A stretch of DNA of 64,000 nt. It comes from Enoplolaimus lenunculus. Taxonomy: Eukaryota > Nematoda > Enoplea > Enoplida > Thoracostomopsidae. Shown one piece after another: positions 11,038-23,440 of the stretch. Numbering within the stretch: the first letter of the stretch is position 1; each line of letters opens with the position of its first letter. The notes beneath the pieces are model-generated. The model made no database searches and was not told the origin of the DNA. It saw only the letters and a list, made by a program, of their open reading frames with translations. Position numbers and translations under genes: made by a program. The stretch spans positions 1-64,000 of the forward strand of contig JASANG010003260.1 in the NCBI GenBank assembly GCA_030248215.1, given 5' to 3'.

Positions 11038-12272
11038 TTATTGATCGTCTTTTCTAGAATATATCAGCTTGATCCTATAGGCGTCTTTTATTCTTGTGCC
11101 TATGAGCAAAAATAACAAAGTTCAATACTGGTATCCAATATTTTAAAAATCACTAAAATACCATATGGCACCACATAAAAGCTCCGCTACACAACCACTA
11201 AAAAGCCGATCATATTTCGGGTCTTAGTTCACTATTGCTCCTGCAATATATAGGTTGCCATTGCCTACCAAATACGCAACAAAAGTAAGTTATACCCTGT
11301 TCACGTGTGACTCAAATCATTACACAATTCCTCGCATAATAAGAGGGGTCATTGAAAAGTTGAACAAATTTATTGCAATTTTAATGCGAAAAATGCTCAA
11401 TTAACCTGTGTTTTGTCGAGAAACTGCTTAATTTTTCACACGGAGAGATATCTACTTCACTTTTACCCCCTCAATCGTTAAAGATAAAGCCGAGAACAGC
11501 TGGTCGAAATAGTGATAAATAGATCATCGTTAATACTTGAAAGCTATTATAATTTAGTCTAGAAAACGCAGCGGTTTTTTGTTCTATGTTTCCTATAAGT
11601 TACATGTAGTTTTATATTCGGGTTTTTTTGACAAATATTAATTTTGCAAAATCCAACCAGGAATTGGCAATCGACCGGAGTAGTTATAACCCCCCCATGG
11701 GGGGGGGGGGGGGGGGTTATAACTACTGACCGGCAACTCGACGAAAAAACGTGAGCAACGGCAACTTCCACACGATTCGTTTGAACGGGACTCAGAAAAT
11801 TTTGGGTTGAGGTTAAAAATTTCGGCTCAATGCTTACTTGACGACTGTTGTGTATTGTGCATGATGGTTTACTTGAATTTTCACCGTCATGTGGAATATC
11901 ATACCGGCAATCGACGGCGTCTCATGTACTAAATCGAAAAACGACACTAAAAGTTGAAATTTTGATTTTTTTAAATTGAAAAAACCAAACGCCAACGAGT
12001 TAAAAATCAAATTTAATACAAGAAAAACTGAACTAGCATCTGCAAGCCAATAGATTTGGATTAAATTTTATAAATTTCGTAAAATTAAGGATTTTCTCAA
12101 ATTTTTATTTGAAACAAAAACAAACAATTTTTGCCAATAAGAAATGGTTTTAGGCTTGGCAAAAGCAAGCCAGTCATTTGGAAAGGGACCCAAAATTATT
12201 TAGTGTTGGCTGATATATTTGAAGAAACTCAAGTTCACTCAAAAAGTTTAAACATAAATAAATTCACCTACC
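11038..12272. other. Left-arm interval with short C/G hairpin
   Basis: No gene recognised. It contains the palindrome at about 11680-11727 (agtagttataacccccc and its inverse around a G run). Mirror 40592-41820. The 147-codon frame at 40854-41297 on the right is broken on the left by the different G run and has no family features. Confidence 0.5.
11680..11727. repeat. Perfect hairpin with long G run
   Basis: gtagttataaccccccc pairs with its inverse across catggg; the G run is about 18 bases. Mirror 41147-41178, with a shorter run and no cat. Confidence 0.85.
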
Positions 12273-12675
12273 GTAGAGACCCGAATAAGAAGGTGCGGGG
12301 AAAAAAAGGGGAGGTCCCCATTTTGAGATCCAATCAATAGGAGTCCGTATCCCTAATTAGAATCCGTAAGCGGATAAAGTCCCTAAACCCTAATTGGAAT
12401 AGGACCAAATAAAGTTGAGTTCGAATCATTAAGGTATCTTGAGTTTTGAAAGTACATTCCTAAGTATAAGCAGGCATGATCCCTTAAGCTGCTATCGACA
12501 CAAGATAAATTAACGTTTCATTCAATGGATAGTTTCAATAATAGATATATATTAGTAACGAAGGGCCGCGAAGAGTGGATTAAAAATAAATAACAGTCCG
12601 TAACTGAATAACAGGGGATACAATCTGGAGAGGCCAAATAAATATCAGTCCCCCTCCTCTTATTTGGGTCACTAC
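12273..12675. mobile_element. 420-bp non-autonomous TIR element, copy 2
   Basis: Begins gtagagacccgaataaga and ends with the inverse, tcttatttgggtcactac. It lies in the left arm, with a mirror at 40189-40591. The best preserved ends of the family are here. Confidence 0.75.
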
Positions 12676-13309
12676 CGCATGTGCAGACGATCCATTGCAT
12701 CATACAGGTAAGGCATTGGCCAAAATTTGAGATCGGGAAGATAGGTTGGTTAGCACTTTTCAGTGTGGAAAATCAAGATGTTTCAAAAATGACATACACT
12801 TGGTCATAAGAGTTTAAATTTATGCGTCAAATTTACACGAAAACAACTATGTGCAACGCTATGTTTCTACTTCACACCTTCAATCATATGCAACTATAAT
12901 TTATACCGACACTATTCATAATATGAAAGTTGAAAAATAAAATTTGCCAAAATTTTAAAATTAATTTTCTTAAAATATATTAATAATACGTTTTGAGCCC
13001 TTGAGCATTTTTCCTTCCATTACAGTTTTGGAAAGTTTTAGATTTTGGCAACATATTTTTATCGCACGATTGGGCTAAAGCTTAGAGCCTTGCTTAGGAT
13101 TAGGTATACAATCTGGCGTAGGATTAGGCTATTATTTTACAACTTAGAGTAATATAAACTTTAGACAAGTGTTGAACCTGTAGGGGGCTCTGCCACACTC
13201 AAACCATAATTCAAACTAAAAACTAAAACATAAAATAAAACCAAACCTTAAATCAACACCTTAAGGGAGTCTCTAGCTCAACCTAGTCTCTATTAGATCT
13301 TAAGTTAGG

Positions 13310-14160
13310 CTGTTAGGCTTAGGCGTTGGTAGAAGGGTGTAAAAGTATAAATGTATGCTATGGCGGCTGCGTCCGCAATGCACAACTTACCTGGTCATTG
13401 TATGGCCGTTAAATATTAGTTCATATTACTTTGGCTAGATTTGTGGTTGAAAGACATAGGTAGGCTATATCAGCACCCAATATGGGTGTCTATGAATTGT
13501 TGTTGTTGTGTCGAGGCGGAAGAGGTGTGTCGTTCCTCGTTTGCAAAGGTTGGCGGACACTCACGTGTGGGTGTCGATCGACATGCAAATGAGGTCGAGA
13601 TACCTATGGGGTAGCCAGGACAGGAATTCATTATGAATTCGGGTGATGACAAGTTGGTGCGAATATTTGTGAATCTCTTAGCGTCTGATTTATACGTTTT
13701 CTTGGAAGCTTAAACAATGTTGACTTAACTGTATTATAGTTTATTGAATCTCAACTTACCGCGGAAGTCCGATGTGAAGGAAAGGAGTTGCGTTGTGCTT
13801 TCCTGTTTGCGCGTAGCGTGTGGAAAACTCCGTTTTATCTCTTAATGGGGAAATTAGGAGATAATCGGCGAACGCAGTCTAGTAACTCTAACGGGGTTAG
13901 TTTAACTACTCTGCCAGGAACTTGGCCATTCTAACGTGGTTAGTTTAGTCGGGAAATTTGTGTAATTCTAACGGCGTTAGAATACTCGGCTTTTTGGAGA
14001 AAACTTGTTGAAACGGCTGGAGAATCTGAAGTTGTGACACTTGTGGCTAGACTAAACAGAATCTAGGCATTAAGTACACCGGATAGTTGAAACGTTTCAG
14101 GCGAAAAAAGGACTACGCCAATTAGGGCATATGTCGTGTGTCGTCATTGTGTGTATTGAA
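13310..14160. other. GC-richer segment with three CTAACGnnGTTAG palindromes
   Basis: Higher GC than its surroundings. It holds ctaacggggttag (13888), ctaacgtggttag (13931) and ctaacggcgttag (13972), spaced about 40 bases apart. On the opposite strand a GT donor-like site follows ttccgcg near 13760, and a 53-codon frame (13470-13652) includes an atttgcat octamer. Its function is unknown; it could be a promoter/5' UTR or part of an element. Confidence 0.4.
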
Positions 14161-15722
14161 TTATCGGTGTTATAACGCTTATTGGCTGGGGCGTTAAAGA
14201 TTTATCCGGCTGCTGCGTTACTGAATCAGAGCGATAGCTTGCATCGGGATAGAACAACACAGAGTTCTGGTTTAGGGTTGCTTGCTGCTAATAAATCACG
14301 AACTTCTCATAGAACCGATGTATTGGTATCTGTAACACTAAAATATTGGTCTCGGTGTTTTTTGCACGCCGATACCAGTACTAGTTTAGTTATTCCTGAG
14401 TTAATAACAATATACTTTAAAAATAAAGAAAAATTGTTTCAGACATACGCGCTGGCATAGCCAAAATAATGATTGGCTTTAAAGGCGTCAGACAATTCGG
14501 ATTAGCTAAAATGGAAACATTCGTGCAATATTTTTTGAATGTTCGAAGAACAAAGAAACAGTTAAAAGAGTGCTTTCATACAACCGCTTATACTGCTGAC
14601 TCCAAGGAAGCCTAGTGCTAACTGCACAAGCATATATATATTTGTATTCATAGCGCGACAACTCGTTGCCAACCCGAAATTTCATGGGTTCGACAACACA
14701 TCGCCCATCATTATGCTTAGCCTTAGGCTTAGATTTAGGATTACGCTTTGACACAGAAAATTACTCATATTCGCTTCTGCGACCGGTAATAATGAAAAAT
14801 ATTAATTAATTACAATAGTTATCCTGTATATATTTTGGCTTCCAGAATTGTCCGAGAAATAGCAGAATAGGTTTGAATTGGCTGATAAATAATACAACAT
14901 ATATTTATATGTAAATAAATAAATATTTATTTATAATTATATATACATATATATATAAATATATGTTTATGTATATATGTATATATTTAAACATGCTTGA
15001 TGAGTATTTAGAGACTGGTAGCAGTGCTTTGTAGTTCCTGACACACCGCTATCAACGAATACTTAAATCTAATCTAAACTAATTCAATAAACCTAATCAG
15101 TATTCGAAAACTTCCAATATATATTTTGATTTTAAATAAAAAATTATTCAACGAAGCGAACAAATCAAGATGCTATTTAGCATATAACCGCCAACTTAAA
15201 TCAACAGCGGCAAACGTGATGGTATGTAAGCTTATAAACGATTAAATCACAACTGCAACCATATTTAGGTTGCGTTTCAAAAAATTCTCAATAACCAAAG
15301 AATGCTTCGAAAAAGGCACGAATTATTTGCTTTGTACTTATTGCGAGCATTGACGAAATTAGGACCACCAATGTGCTGGTCCGCCAACCGGGTTCAGAGC
15401 GAAAAATTTCAAATTACGATTAATTACTAAAATTGCACTTGGCTTCTCGCTCGCAAGTTTTCTACATTATTCACTGTTATATATTTCGCAGTTTCATCTG
15501 TGGAATAATTTATGAAACCAGCTCTTACTGACAGTAAATTAGTCGTTTATTTTAAGCCATAATATTGTTAAACGTACGAAACAAAAACATTTTGCCAAAA
15601 AAACAAAGCAAAACGTCACATTTTTTACACAAATGATGCTTGTTTACCAGTTATTTTTTTAAATACTCAGCAATCAATGATACCATATTCGGTTTTGTTT
15701 CGCTACCGGTCTTCGGCACTTC
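14161..15722. other. Left-arm interval with AT microsatellite
   Basis: No gene recognised. A TATATA-rich patch lies at 14890-14990 (mirror 37890-37980), with the phrase ggcttctcgctcg at 15442-15454. Frames 14182-14460 and 14506-14754 have no domain. Confidence 0.5.
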
Positions 15723-16095
15723 GGCCAATGTTACTTTTTGAGCCGTAACAGTAGATTAAGCGTATTCCTAAGCCTAAGCCTAAGCGTTGCAAAATCGTAT
15801 TCCCAAGCCTAAGCGTTGCAAAATCGTATTCCTAAGCCTAAGCGTTGCAAAATCGTATTCCTACGCCTAAGCCTAAGCGTTGCAAAATCGTATTCCTAAG
15901 CCTAAGCGTTGCAAAATCGTATTCCTAAGCCTAAGCCTAAGCGTTGCAAAATCGTATTCCTAAGCCTAAGCCTAAGCGTTGCAAAATCGTATTCCTAAGC
16001 CTAAGCCTATCCCTAAGCAAAAAAATGTAGTCTAGTATGTAAGCCTACTCTGTTTACAGACCTACCAGAAACCGGGACGGCCCTTCTGTAAGCGT
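15723..16095. mobile_element. TTAGGC-bearing element with 29/35-bp minisatellite, left arm
   Basis: The end ggccaatgttactttttgag leads into ccgtaacagtagattaagcg, then seven units of cgtattcctaagcctaagcgttgcaaaat type (29 or 35 bases, differing by one cctaag), then gtagtctagtatgtaagcc and accgggacggccct. The mirror copy has four units. Confidence 0.75.
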
Positions 16096-17039
16096 TTAAA
16101 ACTGGCAGCAAACAATGTTTGCAATTTTGACTAAAAAAATTTTAATTTATTTTTCACTGATAATAAATTATGCTTAAATTGTAAAATTTAATTGTACGAG
16201 TAAACGCGAAATATTCTGAAAATACAATGAAACTATCACATGATAAAATATTGAATAAGAATCCTGCTTCCAAAGGCCTCGACGGGTCCAACTGTTACAC
16301 ACTGGAATCCGTAAACAATTTTTATACGTGTAGCTAAATAGAGTTTAAATTGTTAAAAATTTGAATCTGTAGCAGCTGATTTAAATTTTTTCCACAAAGT
16401 CGCAATTGCATACCGCAAGCCAATTTTTTGCCAGCGTTCATGTTTACTTCCCAATCTCACCCATCTTAGTTACAGATTATGCTCTTTACGTCAAACAAAT
16501 AGACTGTACTAGTCGACATGGTTGCAAATTTGCAACCCAAGCCATTCCTGCACAAACTTTTTACTCTTGAAAATTGCGCAATAATTTTTTTTATACTTCG
16601 GTCCACTTTTTAATTCTTTGCTACATCGTTATACATTTAAATTAAAAAATGTGTTCTAGTTTACATATATATGTGGTTTCTTTAATAGATGTGAAACATT
16701 CATTACAACAGCTGAAAAGCTGGCCAGAATACGTATGTGGGACGTTCCAGTTTTAATATAGTTTTCACAAAACTGTAACTCGAGCCCTATTCGCATGAGA
16801 AATTTCTTAGCTGCAATTTTTTGTGTTAATATGCACTTAAAACTTACAGCTGCAATACAAAGAAATTTACATTTTAATCTAAATTTTGAGTAGCGGATGA
16901 TTTTTCGAATAAACATGCACGTTCAGCTTGCAACTGAAAAAACACTTATAGGTGTTATGGCCTAAAAATTTAAAACTAAACTATTTTAAATTTGTCTTAC
17001 TTTAGTCGCTGGGTGAAGTTTAAATCAAAGTTTAGCATA

Positions 17040-17295
17040 GGGGCGTAGCCAGGGTAAATCAAGGAGGTCATGCCTCCCAATGGTTTTGGAAAAATATCAT
17101 TTTTGAATAAATTGAAACCATGATCACCTGTGCGATTCATTCTCACACACTAGTTGTTGGCAATTTTCTATTCTTAACCGATATTGCTTTAGTGGTATAT
17201 GCATCAAAATTAGTGACTGTTTTGTACGATTAACACTGTATCTTTAAAATTGTTGTGTGCTTCCCAAACAAAACTTCTGGCTACACCCATGGTTT
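17040..17295. mobile_element. ~255-bp MITE with gtagccag ends
   Basis: Begins ggggcgtagccagg and ends ctggctacaccca. It shares ttgaataaat, gctttagtg and gactgtttttgtacgatt phrases with 57770-58015 in intron 10. Mirror 35510-35767. Confidence 0.65.
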
Positions 17296-17868
17296 AGCAA
17301 CACTTCAAACTTCAAACGCTGCTAAACTAATAACGTCATCATGGACATAACTGTGAATAACGTAAATTAAAAAAATTGCACGATCTGATTAGTCAAAAAA
17401 ACTTGATTGCAAATCGCAATAGCTTTATAGCCTTTAGGCATCGAAAATTGTCGCAATATAGTTAAATCTATCTTGTAAATGAAACTTTGTGCCAGTTTTT
17501 TGCCTAAAGCGGAAAACAAAAAAAGTACTATTTTAATATATTAATCTTATCTGAATTCAAACAAAAAAATTGCTTACACTTTGATAAAAATAGAGTTCGT
17601 TTTGAAGGAGTAAAAATTGGTTCAATATTTGAGCCAAGATAGCGGAAGCAGCAATAATTGTGTTTACGCTACTCTAATGCGGAACGCAAAATGTTTGTGT
17701 GCCGAACGAATTGCAGAATAGGCGGCTCCTAATGCAGCACACGTTCAAAAACAATTTAGGGTTACGCTAACAGACTAGATATGTATGCCCTCTGCAAAGT
17801 CCAAATATCCCAAAAACAGTATTGCTTTGAACCTCCCATGCAGACAAGTGGGTGGACAATTTTTTACA

Positions 17869-18005
17869 GTAGCGTAGACAGTATATTAACGTGGACGACT
17901 TATTATGATGACGTCCGTCACCGTACGGTATCGCACGCGAATTACTTACGTACGATACCGCATATGGTGACGGACGACGCCGCACGACAATGCCATCCTC
18001 TTTGA
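17869..18005. mobile_element. Foldback element with cggtatcgtacg core
   Basis: gtccgtcaccgtacggtatcg is followed after a short loop by its inverse, cgtacgataccgcatatggtgacggac. Four copies in this window: here, 34803-34935, 54480-54650 and 58572-58738. Confidence 0.8.
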
Positions 18006-18249
18006 TGTAAATCGTTATCTCAAATTTTTGCAATAAAATAACAATGTCCGCATTCTGTTAACTTTGTACGCAAAATTAATTAAAAATCACGTTCATAACT
18101 CGAAATTTTTCACTACAAAATGCTGCAATTGTTCGATATGTGATAAAAATTACAAAATTCATCCAAAATCGTTAAACCGGTACGTCCGCAATTTTTTCTT
18201 TAAAATTTTAGAAAACCACACACTGCTGCTCCAGAACGATCCTTAGACT

Positions 18250-19263
18250 TCGATGTACAAACGATGCAAAAGCTCAAAATAAATTAGTCTGTGAAAGTAA
18301 GTGTGTGAAGTAGTATACTAAGACATTAAACTTATTGCATTTAAAATCTGTTAACATACAGCGGTAAAAACAGTACATTTTACGGCGAAATTCAACAGCT
18401 TCGAAAAATTTAAATATAATTCAATGACAGTTTTGAAATAATAAATTAATATTTGAATTCAACCATATGGCCCTGTTTCGAGAAATAGAAAGCGTGTTTT
18501 CTAATTTACGCTGACGATTCGAAACTTAACATGTGAAGTCATTGTTTTGGTTTTGTCACGTTGTGTTTCCGTGTATAAGAGCCAACCCATCATGAGCATT
18601 ACTACACTGGCTGAGGGGAGGCCAACTGGATAACGACCCTCGACAGGGTATTATGAAATTCAATGTTTGTTGCTAAGGATTACTACTAAAATTGTGTTTG
18701 GCTTCTCGTTCGATTCGTTCGAAATGTTTTCTTTCGAGCGAAAAGACAATCAGCAATTTTCGTGCACGAAATTCAAAATTTGTAAAATAGCATGAAAATT
18801 TGCGACGGGTCTGCTGCCCCCGTACCCTTCTCTGAATAAGAGCCGCCTTGGCTACTGTGTGTAGCTCGCATACTGCTTATATTTGGTTGCGTTGTTCATT
18901 GTATATATACTCTATGAGGGAAAGGGTTATAGATTATTAACTGAAAAAAATTTTTTCCATCAACCATTTCTCACACGAATATTTTCAGTTTCATCTGAGA
19001 TGTCGAAGTAGGATTCAAATTCCAGTCTCACTGTTGGGAAGCGTTTACAGGGACCATTCAGCAATAAGAGCATTAACGCTCGAGCCCGAGGGGGTTGACA
19101 CGTCTTGTGGCGATTTTTAACAGCCCGTTTATGTAAAAACTGTTTAGCTCGCATGCTATCAGTATTTAGTTGCTCATAGTATAATCGCCTGCATAACCTA
19201 TTTTTTGAAAAGGTTAATAAACTTGGGACGCAACGTAATTTGGGCGTTATCGCATAATATTGT
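18250..19263. other. Left-arm interval without recognised gene
   Basis: AT-rich, mirrored at about 33546-34560. It contains the phrase aaattgtgtttggcttctcg (18690) seen elsewhere in the window. No gene seen. Confidence 0.5.
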
Positions 19264-19542
19264 GGTCCATGTTACTTTTAGCGCCGTTCCGGTTTCTGGT
19301 GTCTTTGTACAAGAGTAGGCTTACAATCTAGATTGCATTATTTTGCTTAGGCGTAGGCTTAGGCTTAGGCTTAGGAATACGCTTTTGCAACGCTTAGGCT
19401 TACGTTTAGGGTTAGGAATACGCTTTTACAGCGCTTAGGCTTACGCTTTGGATTAGGAATACAATTTTGAAACACGTAGGCTTACGCTTAGGCTTAAGAA
19501 TACGCTTAATCTACAGTTACGACCCTAAAAGTAACATTGGTC
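19264..19542. mobile_element. ~280-bp TIR element carrying TTAGGC array
   Basis: The left end ggtccatgttacttttagcg and the right end, inverse of gaccaatgttacttttaggg, form TIRs of about 20 bases. Inside, ttaggc-type hexamers at 19347-19505 alternate with ggaatacgcttttgcaacgc phrases. Mirror 33267-33545. Confidence 0.75.
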
Positions 19543-21742
19543 GCAATTGTTGTGTTTATAACTTCATGTAAACAAATAATAACATAATCCTGATCAAACA
19601 GTCAATATTAGGGTTTCGGCTACTTCCTTGTTCTAAAGACGCAGTCATTGCAAATATTGCAACCACTTCGACTAGTATATTTAATAGCTTGATTATTGAA
19701 ATAAAATACAACTACAATTTCAAGAATAAAAAATGAATAAAAAATGCATTAAAATGTTCCTACTTTCTCTTATTTCACCGAAAACATTTTTTTTACTGTG
19801 CAGCCAATACGCTGTGAATTGAAAAAATCTTCTTAGAAATCGGCTTTTCGTTGTGTAATATTGTAGTTTTAAGCAACTGCATCATATTTCACACATTCTA
19901 CACTACTTTTTATGAGCTCAATTTGCTATATTCAATATAATAAACGCACTTGATGTGTAAGTTTTAGTGTTCTTTTTTTAAAAAAATTGATTTTCAAGCG
20001 CCTTTTTGCAATTTAAAATGCAATATTGCGATGCTTTGACCGCGTTTATGAGCCGCATTTTAATTTTGTATACCTCGCCAATTTTGGCACACATCAACGC
20101 AATTTTGTCAAATCAGCGAATCTTGAATTATTAAGTTTTGAGTAAAAATTTCCCTGAACAGTAAATAAGAAAATGTGCTTCAGTGTTAGTATAAAATTAT
20201 TTTTTGCAAAAACAACCGAAAATTTACTGTAAAAATTCGTATCAGAGTAATATTAATAGAAACTTCACCAAAAAATGGATTCGGATTCTGGTGGTTATTT
20301 TTCGAGAAAAAGCCTATGGTAAAATTTAATAAAACTGATACAAACCTATTGTGACAACCAAATTATAGTTGGAAAATTTTTTACGTATCTAAAAATTACT
20401 TACCCAATTAGCAAAGTTCATGAGAACAAAGAGAAAATTAACAAGAAAATATATATTCTTTGTTTTGTGCGTAAAACGCTATGTAATTTTTAACTGCTTA
20501 AAAAATTGCGTGTATAATCAGTTTCTTTATGGCAGTATTTTCTTGACATAAACTTCAATAAATGTGTCTTTTGCATGATATTTCAAATTTGGTCTCATAA
20601 TTTTTAGACAATTAAAATTGAACAAAAAGCGAAATTTTCAAATTACACAATTATTGTGGAATTAAAACAGATTCTTGAAAACAAGCGACAAACAACTAAA
20701 TTCGTATCAATTTTTGGCAAATGTAACGATTTGCGGCGGAACGTTTTTCTGCATCACTGCCATAAAGTAAACTTTACTTTAAATAGATGCATTTTTTGCT
20801 TAGGATAGGCGTTGGCTTTACGCTTAGGTATATGTTCTTTCTTACGCTTAGACATAGGAATTTTGCTTTATACTACTGTTACGGCCGTGTTCTATATATT
20901 GGCCCAATTTTTACATAGCTAAAAATTAAACAGATTGCTAAATTTCTAAATTACCCTTGATAATGAAATTAGAAAACATTATTCAAAAAAGAATCAAAAA
21001 TCATTTTTTATAAAATACATAAAATGAGCAAATAGCGAATAGTAATACTGAAATTGAAATATTATTTCGAAGAAAACATACGATAACCAATCAAAATTTT
21101 GTTTCCGTTTTGCACAATTAAAAATAACTGAAAATAGCGAAAGTTAACGATTTTTGGCAAAATTGAAGTGTTATATTTTCAGAAATCAACCAATTTTGTG
21201 TCATTTTTTACACAAAAATTACTCCAACAACGACATCTTAAAATAATTACACAATTGTACTTGAAAGTGCGAAAATTTTCTAAAAACAAGATAAAATCAA
21301 ATGAATTTGTTTATATTTTTTACACAAATCAAACATCGTATACGCACACAAACATAGCCAAACAAATATTGGTCTCACAAATTATTACACAATTATAAAC
21401 ATTAGTTAACTGCTGCAGGGGTACATACACTCATTAAAAGCGAGCGAGCGCTGGATCGGAAAACATGCTTTGATACTAGAATCCAGAAGGCCATCCTGCA
21501 CCTTGAAAAGAACCTTTTTGTCCCGACTGTCAAGAAAATTTGACGTATATAACTGCAGATTGGCTTCCATGTTAATTGACCTGCATCAAAAAACACAGAA
21601 GCAATATGTGATGTGCGAAGCGTCGAAAATTCGCGATATTAAAAAACAATTATATTTTTAATACAAATATAAAAATTAATAATTGCAGTCAAAATAATGT
21701 TGCTAAACAGAAAAAAACAAAATTGACAACCAAAAAATATGA
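19543..21742. other. Left-arm interval, AT-rich, no gene recognised
   Basis: Apart from the degenerate TTAGGC element at 20735-20912 I see nothing. Mirror about 31070-33266. Confidence 0.5.
20735..20912. mobile_element. TTAGGC-bearing element, degenerate
   Basis: gcggaacgtttttctgc, then ttgcttaggataggcg words, then actgttacggccgtgttctatatattggccc. Mirror about 31905-32085. Confidence 0.55.
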
Positions 21743-22528
21743 CGTGATTATGCTAATACGCGGCAATTAAAAATTGCCGTGAATAAATGCAAAGTTGTGC
21801 ATTTTGGCTGCGCTAACGAACCTTTGAATGTTCGCTACTATATTGGCAGCGAGGTCCTTGCCAGCGCAAATGAGGTAAATGATCTTGGAGTTATTTTCGA
21901 GCGTTCATTGAAATTTTCTAGGCACTGTGATTATATAGCTCATAAAGCAAACAAGACAATAAACATACTTTTTAGATGCTTCCCGTCTTTCTCACTATCC
22001 CAGTATATATCTGCGTATAAGTCATTTGTTATTCCAATATTGGATTATTGTTCAAATGTATGGAACCCTGTTTTGCTGTGTGATATTGACAAAATTGAGA
22101 AAGTACAGCGCTATTTTACTAGAAGACTCTATTTCAAATTTAAGTTAGGAGACAAAACTTACCGTTCTAGGCTAGGGGAACTTGAGCTTGAATCGTTAGA
22201 ATATCGCCGACTAAAGTCCGATTTAGCCATGTTGTATAAGCTTATTTTTAAGGAACTTGATCTGCATATAGATAGCTGTTTGCAGTTTTCTGGAACTTCT
22301 CGCACCAGGAAAAACGACCTTAGCTTGAATTTTCCGAAGTTCTTTAATTTAGCTGGTCGTGGTTCGTTCTTCTATCGGGTTGTATCCTCCTGGAATAGCC
22401 TACCTAACAATATAAATGGGCTACCGGTTTCCCGAGCAGGTTCTCTTGCCCAGTTTCTTCGACGACTCCCCCGCGACGCACTTAAAAAATTTCTGAAGTA
22501 TGACCGCCATGAACAGTTAACCTTATAG
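21743..22528 (+). pseudogene. 5'-truncated non-LTR retrotransposon: C-terminal reverse transcriptase
   Basis: A 261-codon frame matches the C-terminal part of LINE reverse transcriptases of the Jockey/CR1 type. It starts near the ANT-x-QLKIAVNKCKVVHFG region, has NDLGVIFERSLKF and CSNVWNP, and ends with the SWNSLPNNI motif. The catalytic FADD block would lie upstream and is absent, with a stop at 21740. The usual Trp before QLKI is Arg here (cgg). A 3' UTR follows, with tgactttgac repeats at 22648-22668. Confidence 0.8.
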
Positions 22529-22668
22529 ATCGATTTCGGCTGGATGTTAGAGAGGTTTGCCCCTCCTTTCCAACTTATTTTATTTACCTATTCATATTCG
22601 TATCTTAAATACGCATGTATGTTTAATCGGTGAATAAACTTTTGACTTTGACTTTTGACTTTGACAGT
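22529..22668 (+). mobile_element. LINE 3' UTR with ttttgactttgac tail
   Basis: Follows the reverse transcriptase stop, has aataaac near 22635, and ends in short tandem repeats typical of CR1/RTE-like tails. Confidence 0.65.
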
Positions 22669-22784
22669 AAAAACAGTTGAAAACGATATCAATGTACAAT
22701 AAATGAAATATTTGTAAAATGTTTTCGAAAAGTAAATTTATTAATACCCTCTTCTAAATTCAAATAACCATTAATTAATGAACC

Positions 22785-23245
22785 CCCAATACGTAATCGC
22801 GTTAAACAGACGGAGTCAGGGTTTAATCGGAATTCCTGTTCCGGCCGGAATTCCTGCAAAATTTCAATTCCTGTTCCAGTTCCCTGTTCCTGCATTCATA
22901 GATGCAGCAACGAGATTTTTTCGGTTTTGTGGCAAACTATTTCTAATCATTTAAATATTGGACACTTTGTATTAGAAAAATTGTTATTTCGACATGACTG
23001 TTTTTGCAATTATATGCTAATAAGCTGTTTATGTTGTGTTTTCACAAAACTTGATGATGAAATATAGCTGAAAATTCGTTTAAGCAAATTTTTGTCAAGT
23101 TTTTTAAAGGTCCAATAGTTATAATAGGCGATAAAAATTATTTCGAATTCCGGTCACGGTTCCTGCTCCGGTTCCTGCAAACAAATTCAATTCCTGTTCC
23201 TTTTCTCGTTCCTTCAAAATTTAGTTTCTGTTGGAACCCTGCCTG
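22785..23245. repeat. Degenerate GGAACAGGAATT-type repeats
   Basis: Runs of ttcctgttcc and ggaattcc words at 22820-22895 and 23140-23225, with about 240 bases of plain sequence between. Mirror 29575-30000. The frame ...GTGTGIEILQEFRPEQEFR comes from this repeat. Confidence 0.7.
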
Positions 23246-23300
23246 GGGAGAATAGGGGCCTGCGAGTCTTTAGCCCCCTTCTTTTTTTTTTGTTCTCCTT
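23246..23300. other. Segment replaced between arms (left version)
   Basis: About 55 bases with a T run, lying where the right arm has about 200 unrelated bases (29372-29570). Confidence 0.65.
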
Positions 23301-23329
23301 AGTTGAAATTATACGATGTTACGCCTTGC

Positions 23330-23440
23330 AATGAGTGGTTTCTGGGCGACCAATTGTCGAGTCAACGACATTTCGGGTTACAAGTTGTTGTTGGGCAACA
23401 AGTTGTCAGACGACAAATTGTCGTGATATCATACAGAGGA
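23330..23440. repeat. CGACAA/TTGTCG palindromic motif cluster
   Basis: gcgaccaattgtcgagtcaa, aagttgttgttgggcaacaag and gacgacaaattgtcg lie close together. Related words occur at 14655-14710 and 55713-55757. Mirror 29230-29340. Confidence 0.55.

Noticed and set aside
15723-16095. CRISPR-like array
   Set aside because: Spacers between the repeats are themselves repeated (gttgcaaaat), so it is a minisatellite; the genome is eukaryotic.
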